Assembly: GCA_964642165.1 (NCBI GenBank)
Contig: CAZXOC010000023.1
Coordinates: forward strand, 1-42,506
Direction: 5' to 3'
DNA: 42,506 nucleotides
From: CAYRVX01 sp964642165
GTDB lineage: Bacteria; Planctomycetota; Phycisphaerae; SM23-33
This document shows, piece by piece, positions 32,587 through 40,541 of the stretch. The position numbers were made by a program, and so were the translations under genes. Numbering within the stretch: position 1 is the stretch's first letter; each line of letters opens with the position of its first letter. Under the pieces are notes generated by a model. The model saw nothing but the letters and a program-made list of their open reading frames with translations. It was not told the origin of the DNA and did not search any database.

Positions 32587-33260
32587 ACCACCCCCTGGCC
32601 GTCTGGTTCGGCGCGATCGTCACGCTGGCGGTCTTCAGCTACATCGCGAAGGACAACCCCGTCTACCGCGTGGTGCAGCAGGCGGCGCTGGGCGTGTCGG
32701 TGGGTTTCGGGCTGGTCATCGTCTGGCAGCAGACGCTCCAGCCGATGTGGTGGAGGCCCATCGTCCAGGCCCTCCGCGGCACGGGGCACTGGACGGGCGC
32801 CCTGTGGCTGCTGGCGCTGATCCCGGGGAGCCTGTGGTACTTCCAGCTCTCCCGGAAGCTCTTCTGGGTCAGCACGCTGGTCAGCGGGCTGTTCGTCGGC
32901 GTCGCCGCGGGGCTGGCCTTCAAGAACCAGATCCTCCTGATCCTGCCGCAGATCGCCGCGTCCCTCAAGCCGCTCAACCCCTTCGCCGGGCCCCGGGGCC
33001 TCTCCTGGGACAGCACCGCCGCCTGCCTGAGCAACCTGGTGTTCCTCCTGTCGCTCTTCACGGCGCTGCTGTACTTCTTCTTCTCGATCCGGACGGACCG
33101 CGCCTTGCTGCGAACCCCCATGCGCCTCGGGCGCGTCATGCTCATGGTCTGCCTCGGCGCGATGTTCGGCAACACCGTGATGACGCGGATGGCCTACCTC
33201 ATCGAGCGGCTGCAGTTCCTCTACGAGGACTGGCTGGGCTCGTTCCTGCCGGGGCTGTGA
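32583..33260 (+). CDS. Cassette A multi-pass membrane protein 2
   Basis: A 225-residue protein with about six membrane helices. The YIAKDNPVYRVVQQAALGVS segment (20-39) and the C-terminal block ALLYFFFSIRTDR ... RLGRVMLMVCLGAMFGNTVM (161-200) both have close counterparts in the 276-residue cassette B protein (FLYRDNPLFKVAENLYVGVA and VLFYFFFSVEHKT ... RLGIWFLMVAFGASFGYTVM). No family or catalytic motif is recognised. It ends cassette A. Only 29 bp separate its stop from the stop of the convergent cassette B. Confidence 0.78.
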   Translation: MNHPLAVWFGAIVTLAVFSYIAKDNPVYRVVQQAALGVSVGFGLVIVWQQTLQPMWWRPIVQALRGTGHWTGALWLLALIPGSLWYFQLSRKLFWVSTLVSGLFVGVAAGLAFKNQILLILPQIAASLKPLNPFAGPRGLSWDSTAACLSNLVFLLSLFTALLYFFFSIRTDRALLRTPMRLGRVMLMVCLGAMFGNTVMTRMAYLIERLQFLYEDWLGSFLPGL

Positions 33261-33289
33261 GGGCGGAGGCGAAGAGGGCGCCCCCGGTG

Positions 33290-33631
33290 TCATCTCGCTT
33301 CGGCGGCCTCGATGGCGTCCACCAGCGCCGCGATGCCCTCCCGGCGCTCGAGGATCTTCGTGACCCGGTCGTAGTCGGCCGGCTTGAGCAGGGGCGTGAG
33401 GAACGGGCGAAGGAACACCATCGCCTGGCTGCCGATGGCGTTCAGGGGCCGGACCGAGTTCAGGAACAGCAAGGCGGGCGCGGCCATGCGGCGCCGGACG
33501 ACGAAGTCCGCGAGCTTCGCCAGCAGTTCGTGGTCTTCGGCCGTCAGGGGGCCGTAGGGCCCCTCGAGGGCGAAGGCGTGGCGAAGGCCTTCGCGGAATC
33601 GGAGCCACCAGGTTGCCTGGGCCTGGGACAA
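33290..33631 (-). CDS. Cassette B small protein
   Basis: A 113-residue protein, last gene of cassette B. The start is a TTG at 33631 with GAAGGG about 7 bp upstream; no ATG fits before the conserved part. After a helical front (WWLRFREGLRHAFALEG) the region RRRMAAPALLFLNSVRPLNA (46-65) and the final helices (LLKPADYDRVTKILERREGI, 81-100) parallel the 107-residue protein of cassette A. The order differs: the small gene comes first in cassette A and last in cassette B. No known function. It starts 19 bp after the preceding stop. Confidence 0.7.
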   Translation of the reverse strand: MSQAQATWWLRFREGLRHAFALEGPYGPLTAEDHELLAKLADFVVRRRMAAPALLFLNSVRPLNAIGSQAMVFLRPFLTPLLKPADYDRVTKILERREGIAALVDAIEAAEAR

Positions 33632-33650
33632 GCTCGCCCTTCCCGTCGCC

Positions 33651-34481
33651 CTACGGCGGCAGCTTGAGCCAGTCGAACAGCAGGAACCGCACGCGCCCGA
33701 TGAGCAGGCTCAGGCGCCCCATGACCGTGTAGCCGAACGAGGCGCCGAAGGCGACCATCAGGAACCAGATGCCCAGGCGGGAGACGGCCTTCCCGGCCGT
33801 CTTGTGCTCCACCGAGAAGAAGAAGTAGAACAGCACGGCGGCCGTTCCCACCAGCACGACGATCGTGCCGAAGACGGGCAGGCCCACCTGGAGGAACCAG
33901 TCGCCGGACAGCAAGGCGGGCGCGGTCTGGGCGCCGGTGATGGCGGCCTGGATGGGCGCGACGGCCGCCTGGAGCTGCTGCAGGATGTAGCTGTGCGTCA
34001 CCACGGCGATGCCCACGCCGGAGCCCCACCCGATCAGGAGCCCGTAGGCATAGCGGCTGGGCCAGGGGTGCTTGCGGGACAGGCGTGTCAGCAGCAGCAG
34101 GCCCAGCGTGATGGGAACGACGCGGTGCAGCAGGGCCTCCCACAGCGCCCCGCTCGTGGGGGCGCCGAAGATCGGCTCGACCACTTCGGGCCGCAGCGAC
34201 AGGCGCCAGGTCATGATCGCCCCGTAGCCCAGCGCCACGCCGACGTAGAGGTTCTCCGCGACCTTGAAGAGCGGGTTGTCGCGGTAGAGGAAGCTGTACA
34301 TGATCAGCGTCAGCCCGGCGGCGATGATGATACCGATGGCGTCGCGGAGCTGCGCCGGTGTGGCCGCCCAGGGCTTGTGGACGATCAGGCTGACGGTCAG
34401 GAAGAGCACCGACAGCAGGGCCAGCGCGCTGAGCTCGATGGACTGCCGCATCGGTCCCGAGGTGTTCTCCGGTTCGCCCAT
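33651..34481 (-). CDS. Cassette B multi-pass membrane protein 2
   Basis: A 276-residue protein with about seven membrane helices (near 17-34, 47-65, 75-92, 118-132, 144-162, 196-222, 236-254). It has one more N-terminal helix than its cassette A relative. Shared blocks are FLYRDNPLFKVAENLYVGVA (64-83) and FYFFFSVEHKT (218-228), then RLGIWFLMVAFGASFGYTVM (235-254). A segment rich in alanine and glutamine (168-190) lies between helices. GGGAGGGAG precedes the ATG by 7 bp, inside the end of the previous gene, whose stop is 4 bp away. Role unknown; presumably a membrane channel or scaffold subunit. Confidence 0.78.
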   Translation of the reverse strand: MGEPENTSGPMRQSIELSALALLSVLFLTVSLIVHKPWAATPAQLRDAIGIIIAAGLTLIMYSFLYRDNPLFKVAENLYVGVALGYGAIMTWRLSLRPEVVEPIFGAPTSGALWEALLHRVVPITLGLLLLTRLSRKHPWPSRYAYGLLIGWGSGVGIAVVTHSYILQQLQAAVAPIQAAITGAQTAPALLSGDWFLQVGLPVFGTIVVLVGTAAVLFYFFFSVEHKTAGKAVSRLGIWFLMVAFGASFGYTVMGRLSLLIGRVRFLLFDWLKLPP

Positions 34482-34485
34482 CGGG

Positions 34486-35343
34486 TCAGCTCCCTCCCTT
34501 CCCGCGAATGCGACGCGCCAGGAACCGCGCGTTGGCGGCGACGATCAGAACGATCAGAAGCAGGTGCGTCGCCGACTGCGCCTGCATGCCGGGCGTGGCG
34601 TCGCCCGGCTTGGCCAGCAGCGTCTCGTAGTCCGCCGCCCCCCGCAGCCCCCCCAGCAGGCCCACCAGTTGCTTCGACTGGAGGAACGGGTACATGTCCG
34701 GCGCCATGACGGCCGTGCAGCCCGCCCCCAGCGGGAAGCCGAACCGGTCCGAGCCGTAGGCGATCCACATCTCGACCGTGTTGCCCGCCGCGATGTCGAT
34801 CGCCAGGTCGATGTCCTTCAGCGAGTCCACCCCCTCCAGCGCCGGCATCCCCCGCGTGGGGTAGCCGTAGAAGTCCTCCCCGAACGCGCCCTTGAAGTTC
34901 TCGCCCATGTTCAGCACGAGGTTCTGGTAGCCCGGGCGGAAGCCCAGGAAGACGTAGTCGCGCCCGGAGACCCTCTCCTTGCCCCACATCTCCTTCGACT
35001 CGGCGGCGGTCTCCTTGCAGAGCTGCTGGCAGAGCCCCACGCCCTCGACCCAGTGGGTCATGACGACGGGAATCAGGTCCTTCTTGTAGCAGTGCCGCAG
35101 CAGCGCCACGCTCATGGGATAGAGCTCTTCCTTGCTGCCGGGGGCGTAGTCGAAGGCCAGCAGCACGTGGGAGCCCGGCTCGAGCCGATCGACCTGCTCG
35201 TAGAGCCTCTCGGCCACGGGCGAGGCCTTGAACTCCAGCTCCAGGTCCACCAGGTACGGCAGGACCACCGCCGCCGCGACGAGGACGAAGATCCCCCGCC
35301 GGATCATCGCGGCGCGCCGGAGATCGCCCTGGCGGGTGGGCAT
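34486..35343 (-). CDS. Cassette B exoplasmic protein with two membrane anchors
   Basis: A 285-residue protein with a positively charged N-terminus (MPTRQGDLRRAAMIRRG), a helix at 18-33, a roughly 220-residue exterior domain and a helix at 258-273 followed by RFLARRIRGKGG. The block LQSKQLVGLLGGLRGAADYE (221-240) mirrors the cassette A protein, with LLAKPG after it. The domain also shows HVLLAFDYAPGSKEELYP (59-76), which parallels the KVVLIESSWDMGSRAE region. Three cysteines cluster at 85-109. The ATG overlaps the previous stop by one base (TGATG). No known family; possibly the exterior half of the membrane complex. Confidence 0.78.
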   Translation of the reverse strand: MPTRQGDLRRAAMIRRGIFVLVAAAVVLPYLVDLELEFKASPVAERLYEQVDRLEPGSHVLLAFDYAPGSKEELYPMSVALLRHCYKKDLIPVVMTHWVEGVGLCQQLCKETAAESKEMWGKERVSGRDYVFLGFRPGYQNLVLNMGENFKGAFGEDFYGYPTRGMPALEGVDSLKDIDLAIDIAAGNTVEMWIAYGSDRFGFPLGAGCTAVMAPDMYPFLQSKQLVGLLGGLRGAADYETLLAKPGDATPGMQAQSATHLLLIVLIVAANARFLARRIRGKGGS

Positions 35344-36017
35344 CAGTCACCCCCTCCCAAGTACGACCGCTCGATGCCGAAGAGCACGCGGAGCGACTGG
35401 GAGATCGCCCCGAGGCTGATGCCCAGGAGGATGCCTCGCTTGGCCGCCAGGTTCGGGTACTCCATGACGATGTCGGTGGCCTTGGAGAACAGTTGCGGCG
35501 CGCCCAGCAGGCTTCCCAGGCTTTCGCTGACGGGCACGCGACCGAACATCACGATCAGCGCGGCGACCAGCAGCAGCGCGGCGCTGAAGGTCTTCGCGCG
35601 GAAGGTGCGAAAGGCGGCGCTGGCGATGAAGAACGCCAGGATGGAGAAGACCGTCGCCCCGCAGGGGACCTGGACGTACTTGTAGCCCCACTGGAACCAG
35701 GTCATCTGGTCCCGCGGCGCGGGGGCGAGGGGGCCGAGCCCCTCGTTGATCAGCCCGACGGCGATCATGCCCGCCGCCCCGAGGAAGACGAAGGCGCTGT
35801 AGCCCCAGCCGCCCACGCGCCGGCGGATGCGGCTGATGTGCATGTGCAGCAGGCTGTAGGCCCCGATGAACATCGCGAAGCCCCCGATGATGCGGAACCA
35901 CGTGGTCATCCTCTCCCGGAACGCCCCGGCCAGCGGGTGGGGCACGTACTCGTGCGCGAACGCCAGCACCCCGATCCCGAAGACGATGATCAGCGGAATG
36001 GTTCGCTTGTACCACAT
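35343..36017 (-). CDS. Cassette B multi-pass membrane protein 1
   Basis: A 224-residue protein with about six membrane helices. A histidine-bearing segment (FIGAYSLLHMHISRIRRR, 50-67) follows the second helix, and a C-terminal region VMFGRVPVSESLG ... DIVMEYPNLAAKRGILLGI (156-200) matches cassette A protein 1. Unlike that relative it lacks the threonine/proline repeat linker. It lies 10 bp after the DUF6754-like gene and overlaps the next gene. The family is unknown to me; a role as an integral subunit of the same complex is inferred from the paired arrangement. Confidence 0.78.
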   Translation of the reverse strand: MWYKRTIPLIIVFGIGVLAFAHEYVPHPLAGAFRERMTTWFRIIGGFAMFIGAYSLLHMHISRIRRRVGGWGYSAFVFLGAAGMIAVGLINEGLGPLAPAPRDQMTWFQWGYKYVQVPCGATVFSILAFFIASAAFRTFRAKTFSAALLLVAALIVMFGRVPVSESLGSLLGAPQLFSKATDIVMEYPNLAAKRGILLGISLGAISQSLRVLFGIERSYLGGGD

Positions 36018-36027
36018 GGGGGCGTCT

Positions 36028-37572
36028 CTAGCCTCCGAGGGCCTCGAAGATGCTCCGCAGCAGGCTCAGGTCCGCCGCGAGCCAGCGCCCGATGCTCATC
36101 GCGATCGTCCCCCCCACCATGGCGAGCATGAGGAACACCTTGCCGACGTCCTGTCCGCGGAGGCTGCCGAGCATCCTCGGCTCCCGCGAAAGGTACGCCG
36201 AGGCGGCGTAGAGCTCCTCGCCGATCAGCGTGTAGTCGCACGTGGTCACGAAAAACGGCAACTGCGTGTACGCGTCCGTCCCGGCCACCTGGATCGCGCC
36301 CGTCGAGGCGCCCGTCTCGGCCAGGAGCAGCGACTCGGCGTAGAAGTAGCCCAGCAGGAAGACCGCCGCGGGCTGCTCGCGGACCATCAGGCCGGACACG
36401 GCCGCGACGTAGCTGAACTGGTCCGTGGCGACCAGGGAGACGTCGTCGGGGTCGTAGGCGTCCGGGCGCCCCGCCTCGGTGTAGGCCTGCTGGACCACTT
36501 CCTGGCTGACGGCCGTCACGATCGGCCGGTTGTTCATCACCCGCACCCGCACGTCGTACTCCGCCGACCGCCGGGCGACCCGCGCGAGGATGCTCACCGC
36601 CGCGATCGTGGAGAGGCTGCCCATGTCGTGCAGGCCGTGGACGAAGAACACCGGGCGCCCCATCTCCGCGGCGCGCCCGATGGCCTCCTCGACCGCCTCC
36701 AGGCCGGGAATCTTCCGAATGAACAGGTTCGGGTTCCGCCGAGCGACCTGGATGAACGTCAGGACCACCGTGCTGAACGCCAGGGCGAAGATCAGGTTGT
36801 TGAGCTTGAAGCGCTTGAAGAGGTTCGCTCGGGCGCCGGTGCCGAAGACGACGGGCCGCCCGTCCCGGCTGACGTACGCCTTGCGCGTCCCGTCCGTCGC
36901 CGCCAGGCGGAAGTACCACGTCGCGCGGTTGATCTCGGCCCGCTCGTCCTCCAGGGCCTCCTCGTCCGTCCTCGCGAGGTAGTCCTTCAGGCGCCCGAAC
37001 CACGCCCGCCGGTCCTTCTCCTCCGGCGACAGCTCGTCGTCGGGCCTCTCGATCCGCAGGGCCGACAGCCCCCGGTCCCGTTCGCCGCTGGACAGCACGC
37101 CCTCGTCGGCCAGCTTATCCAGGCGCCCCGCCGTCAACTCGCCCCGCGGGGCCGGCGGGAAGTGCTTCGCCGGGGAGACCTGCGCGACGTAGCGCGTCTC
37201 GTTGGCGAGCGAGAAGCCGAAGTACTTCGGTTCGGCCGACCTCCGCGCCCTCGCCGACGGCCGGACCACCTGCTCCTTGAAGCGACCGGCCTCGAAGTCC
37301 TCCCGCGACCGCGCGATTTCGACGACGTAGTAGTGCCCTGCCGTCTCCTTCTCGGGCCGGGCCCACTCCACGATGATCATGCTGCCGTCGTCGCTGGGGC
37401 GGTCGTAGGCCTTGACGCTCTCGGCCGGGGGGGCCACCAGCGGTGCGGGGGCCGAGGCGGTGGCGGCCTGGCTGGTCGCCGGGGCGCTCTGCGCGATGGC
37501 AGGGGGCGCCGCGAGCGCGACGATGCCCGTCAGGGCGCCCAGGCACAGAGATGCAGAGCGAAGCGATTTCAA
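36028..37572 (-). CDS. Cassette B DUF6754-like protein with added exterior domain
   Basis: A 514-residue protein. A signal peptide (1-28, ending AIAQSA) and a threonine/alanine/proline linker lead to an exterior region (about 52-235). This begins like a fibronectin-type strand set (IIVEWARPEKETAGHYYVVEI, 66-86) and continues with ETRYVAQVSP and ATWYFRLAATDG. A membrane helix (257-276) and a cytoplasmic core homologous to the 261-residue cassette A protein follow: VEEAIGRAAEMGRP (294-307) and LPFFVTTCDYTLIGEELYAASAY (438-460), then a last helix (478-495). The start is a TTG whose TGA overlap with the previous stop (TTGA) suggests coupling; the upstream frame belongs to the KOW protein gene. 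Confidence 0.8.
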   Translation of the reverse strand: MKSLRSASLCLGALTGIVALAAPPAIAQSAPATSQAATASAPAPLVAPPAESVKAYDRPSDDGSMIIVEWARPEKETAGHYYVVEIARSREDFEAGRFKEQVVRPSARARRSAEPKYFGFSLANETRYVAQVSPAKHFPPAPRGELTAGRLDKLADEGVLSSGERDRGLSALRIERPDDELSPEEKDRRAWFGRLKDYLARTDEEALEDERAEINRATWYFRLAATDGTRKAYVSRDGRPVVFGTGARANLFKRFKLNNLIFALAFSTVVLTFIQVARRNPNLFIRKIPGLEAVEEAIGRAAEMGRPVFFVHGLHDMGSLSTIAAVSILARVARRSAEYDVRVRVMNNRPIVTAVSQEVVQQAYTEAGRPDAYDPDDVSLVATDQFSYVAAVSGLMVREQPAAVFLLGYFYAESLLLAETGASTGAIQVAGTDAYTQLPFFVTTCDYTLIGEELYAASAYLSREPRMLGSLRGQDVGKVFLMLAMVGGTIAMSIGRWLAADLSLLRSIFEALGG

Positions 37573-38693
37573 GACTCGATGGCCTCGACGTTGGCTCGCG
37601 GGACGACCGCGGTCTCGCCGCCAGGGAACTGAATCTCGACGACACGGACCTCGGCCTCGGACTCGACCGCCTGCACGCCGGTCGGCAGGCTCTTGACCGC
37701 ACCCAGACGCCCGAAGCCGGGTGCCCGGATGATACGGACGGGCCGGCCCGCCGTCAACCCAAGCTCCGAGACCTCCTCGGGGGATTCGGTCGCCTCGGCC
37801 GCGGCGGCGGGGATGATGATCTCCGGGCGCAGCACGCCGGCGCGGATCTGGGTGGCCCCGTTGGCCGAGGCGCGCCGCCCGGCACGGGAGGCCAGCAGCT
37901 CGTACGTGCCCCCCGCCATGCTGATCTGCCCGAAGCCCTCGGTCATGATCAGGATCGGGCGGAGATCCTCGTGCCCGGTGATCGCCACGCCCAGGTCGTA
38001 GCCCAGCAGGCGGCGGAGGTCCCGGTCGTGGAAGCCCCCGCAGACGATCGCGGCGATGCCGATTTCCGCGGCCCGGCGGTAGACCTCGCTGGTGATCAGC
38101 GCCCCGGCGACGACGACCTTGCCGGCCAGGTCGTCTCCCAGGTCGCCCGGGGCGACGGTCGCCTCGGGGGACTCCGCCGCGACGGCCAGCTCGCCGGTGA
38201 CCTCGCCGCCGACGCCCAGGATGCCCTGCACGAACGCGCCGGTCGTCTCGACGACGGCGCCCTCGCCGGGCTGGACCTCCACCACCGTGCCGTCGAGGTA
38301 GGCCCGGACGTCGACGGGCCGGGCGGCCCCGCGGATCATCACCTGCCCGGTGACCTTGGAGACCGCCTCGACGGTCCCGTCGATGGGCGCCCGCGCCGTG
38401 CTGCGGAACCACTTGATGAAGGGGTGGGTCTCGGCGATCACCTCGTCCTGAGCGACCGCGTCGCCCTCTTTCTTGAGCATGTAGCGGCCCAGCTCCTCGG
38501 GCGATACGGCCAGCTTGCTGACCACGTTGACCGTCGCGACGTCCCCGGGCAGCTCCGCGCGGGCGACGACGTCCTCGGCGCGGACCGCCGCGCCCCGCTC
38601 GACGAGCACCTCGCCGGCAATCGGCAGCCGGCGCTCCTTTCGGATCGTCGTGTGCTCCGCGACTCGCAAGCCTGGTGTATACGCGTGTGCCAT
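37569..38693 (-). CDS. Barrel/KOW-type protein next to the MutL-like ATPase
   Basis: A 374-residue soluble protein without membrane helices or signal. The N-terminal half has barrel-sandwich-like segments typical of lipoyl/RnfC or RNA-polymerase barrel folds (GEVLVERGAAVRAEDVVA, 27-44; LKKEGDAVAQDEVIAET, 73-89; RAPIDGTVEAVSKVTGQV, 101-118; DGTVVEVQPGEGAVVET, 134-150). No lysine in a lipoyl-attachment context is evident. A central alpha/beta part (190-265) contains VCGGFHDRDLRRLLGYDLG. The C-terminus (314-372) is KOW-like: AGRPVRIIRAPGFGRLGAV. It is 21 bp after the ATPase gene and overlaps the DUF6754-like gene. I know no described function; perhaps an adaptor between ATPase and membrane complex. 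Confidence 0.72.
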   Translation of the reverse strand: MAHAYTPGLRVAEHTTIRKERRLPIAGEVLVERGAAVRAEDVVARAELPGDVATVNVVSKLAVSPEELGRYMLKKEGDAVAQDEVIAETHPFIKWFRSTARAPIDGTVEAVSKVTGQVMIRGAARPVDVRAYLDGTVVEVQPGEGAVVETTGAFVQGILGVGGEVTGELAVAAESPEATVAPGDLGDDLAGKVVVAGALITSEVYRRAAEIGIAAIVCGGFHDRDLRRLLGYDLGVAITGHEDLRPILIMTEGFGQISMAGGTYELLASRAGRRASANGATQIRAGVLRPEIIIPAAAAEATESPEEVSELGLTAGRPVRIIRAPGFGRLGAVKSLPTGVQAVESEAEVRVVEIQFPGGETAVVPRANVEAIES

Positions 38694-38714
38694 GAACGTC
38701 TGCCTCGTGGCGTA

Positions 38715-40541
38715 TCAGTTGGGATAGGCCCGCAGCGCCTCGGCCCAGCGGGCGACGGTCTCGCTGCGGTCGGCCTGGGGCACGGCCAGCGGGCGCCCGC
38801 GCCCGTCGAAGACCACCCCGACCACGCCGCCGATCAGCTCGGCCTCGACGGTCTTGCCCCGGCCGGCGCCGAGGTCCACCGATCGCGCGGGCTCGAGGGC
38901 GGCGGCCGCCGTTTGGCCTACCTCGAGCGGCTCGAGCACGATCTCGCCGCCGGCGACGGAGCCGCGCCGCGTCTCGCCGTCGACGGTCAAGGTATAGTCG
39001 AGGCACGGCCGCCCGGCCCGGACGCGGTTGGCGGCCGAAACGCACGTGCCCAGGTTGATCAGGCAGTCGCGCTGGAATACCTCGGCGGCGGCCACCTCGT
39101 GCACCTGCGCGAGCACGCCGAGGTGGGGCATCATGAAGATGCTGTCGACGGCCAGACGCGTGAGCCCCTCCGGCTGGAACGCGTCGATGAGCATCATCAT
39201 CGCCTGGCTGCGGCGCGGCGCGTGCGACAGGACGCCGCCGCTTCCGACGAGCAGGTCCAACTCGCGCAGGTTGATGATCGTCTCGCCGGACATGGACTGG
39301 TCGAACGACTCGGAGATCGTCCGCCCGCGCTGGACGCCCTTCAGGCCGACCGCCAGCTCCTTGTGCTGGGCGAACGCCAGCCGAAGCGCCTCCCGCGCGA
39401 TGGCCTGCTCGATCTTCAGCTCCTCCAGCAGGTGAGGGATCGTCGTCGGGCGGATCATCTTGTTCTTGATCCGGTCGCGCAGGTCCGTCTCGTCGATCTC
39501 GAAGGGCACCCAGCGGAGGATGTTCGCCAGCCCGGCCTCGGCCAGGACGTTCGAGATGCTGTAGCTCATCCCCAGGTTCGCGCTGACCGAGCGGTTGAAG
39601 ACGTGCTGCTTTTCGGCGGCCTCGTCCTTGCCCGCCGCGACGGCGAAGACGCTGAAGACGTCCGTCGTCGCCCCGCCGATGTCCACGCCGATGATGTTGA
39701 GGTGCTGGGTCTCGCCGATGTTGCGGATGAGGTTGCCCACGGCCGCCGGCGTCGGCATGATCGGCGCGTCCACCCAGTCCATCAGCTTGCCGTACCCGGG
39801 TGCCTGGGCCATCACGTGCTTCAGGAACAGCTCGTGGATCTCGTCCCGCGCCGGGGCGAGGTTCTCCCGCTCCAGCACCGGGCGGAGGTTCTCCGTGATG
39901 TGCAGCTCCGCCTTGTCGGCCAGGGCGTCCCGCACCGGCTCGCGGGCTTCGCGGTTGCCGGCGTAGACGACGGGCAGCTTGTAGGACGAGCCGAGGCGCG
40001 GGCGGGGGTTGGCGGCCGCGAGAAACTCCGCGATCTCCACCACGTGCCGGACGGTGCCCCCGTCCGTGCCCCCGGACAGCAGCACCATGTCCGGGCGAAG
40101 CGTGCGGATGCGCTCGATCTTCTCGTGGGGGGCGCGCTGGTCGTTGCTGGCGACGACGTCCATCACGATCGCGCCGGCGCCGAGGGCGGCGCGCTGGGCG
40201 CTCTCGGCGGACATGGCCTTCACGACGCCGGCGACCATCATCTGGAGCCCCCCGCCGGCGCTGCTGGTGGAGATGTAGATGTCCGCCCCCTCGCTGCCGC
40301 GGGCCGGCGTGATGATCCGCTCGCCGTCCAGCAGGCGGCGCCCGGAGAGCTCCTCCAGCTCGGCCATGGCGTTCAGCACGCCGCGGGTCACGTCCTCGTA
40401 GGGCGCCTCGACCGTCGTCGGCGCCTCGCCGCGAAACGTCTGGCGGTAGCCCTCCGCCTTGCGCTCGATCAGGATCGCCTTGGTCGTCGTGCTGCCGCAG
40501 TCCGTCGCGACGATGACGTTCAGGTCCTCAGGTTCGGCCAT
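38715..40541 (-). CDS. MutL/GlmL-family ASKHA ATPase (glutamate-mutase-L-like)
   Basis: A 608-residue protein of the MutL/GlmL family, which belongs to the actin/Hsp70/sugar-kinase ATPases. The phosphate-1 loop is ATDCGSTTTKAILI (12-25), SSAGGGLQMMVAGVVKAM lies at 93-110, MVLLSGGTDGGTV at 152-164, and the phosphate-2 loop IIGVDIGGATTDVFSVF at 283-299. In known clusters GlmL sits beside cobalamin-dependent glutamate mutase and is thought to reactivate it. Here no mutase or B12-binding gene is near; a KOW protein and membrane cassette follow instead. I chose the ATG at 40541 because AGGGAGA is upstream and the P-loop then starts at residue 12. It probably supplies ATP-driven work to the downstream complex (inference). 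Confidence 0.85.
   Translation of the reverse strand: MAEPEDLNVIVATDCGSTTTKAILIERKAEGYRQTFRGEAPTTVEAPYEDVTRGVLNAMAELEELSGRRLLDGERIITPARGSEGADIYISTSSAGGGLQMMVAGVVKAMSAESAQRAALGAGAIVMDVVASNDQRAPHEKIERIRTLRPDMVLLSGGTDGGTVRHVVEIAEFLAAANPRPRLGSSYKLPVVYAGNREAREPVRDALADKAELHITENLRPVLERENLAPARDEIHELFLKHVMAQAPGYGKLMDWVDAPIMPTPAAVGNLIRNIGETQHLNIIGVDIGGATTDVFSVFAVAAGKDEAAEKQHVFNRSVSANLGMSYSISNVLAEAGLANILRWVPFEIDETDLRDRIKNKMIRPTTIPHLLEELKIEQAIAREALRLAFAQHKELAVGLKGVQRGRTISESFDQSMSGETIINLRELDLLVGSGGVLSHAPRRSQAMMMLIDAFQPEGLTRLAVDSIFMMPHLGVLAQVHEVAAAEVFQRDCLINLGTCVSAANRVRAGRPCLDYTLTVDGETRRGSVAGGEIVLEPLEVGQTAAAALEPARSVDLGAGRGKTVEAELIGGVVGVVFDGRGRPLAVPQADRSETVARWAEALRAYPN

Noticed and set aside
36028..39045. 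A very long - strand open frame of about 1005 codons spanning the DUF6754-like gene and its upstream region.
   Set aside because: Its first half is an arginine/glycine-rich shadow of the KOW protein and ATPase genes; the true protein begins at the TTG at 37572.
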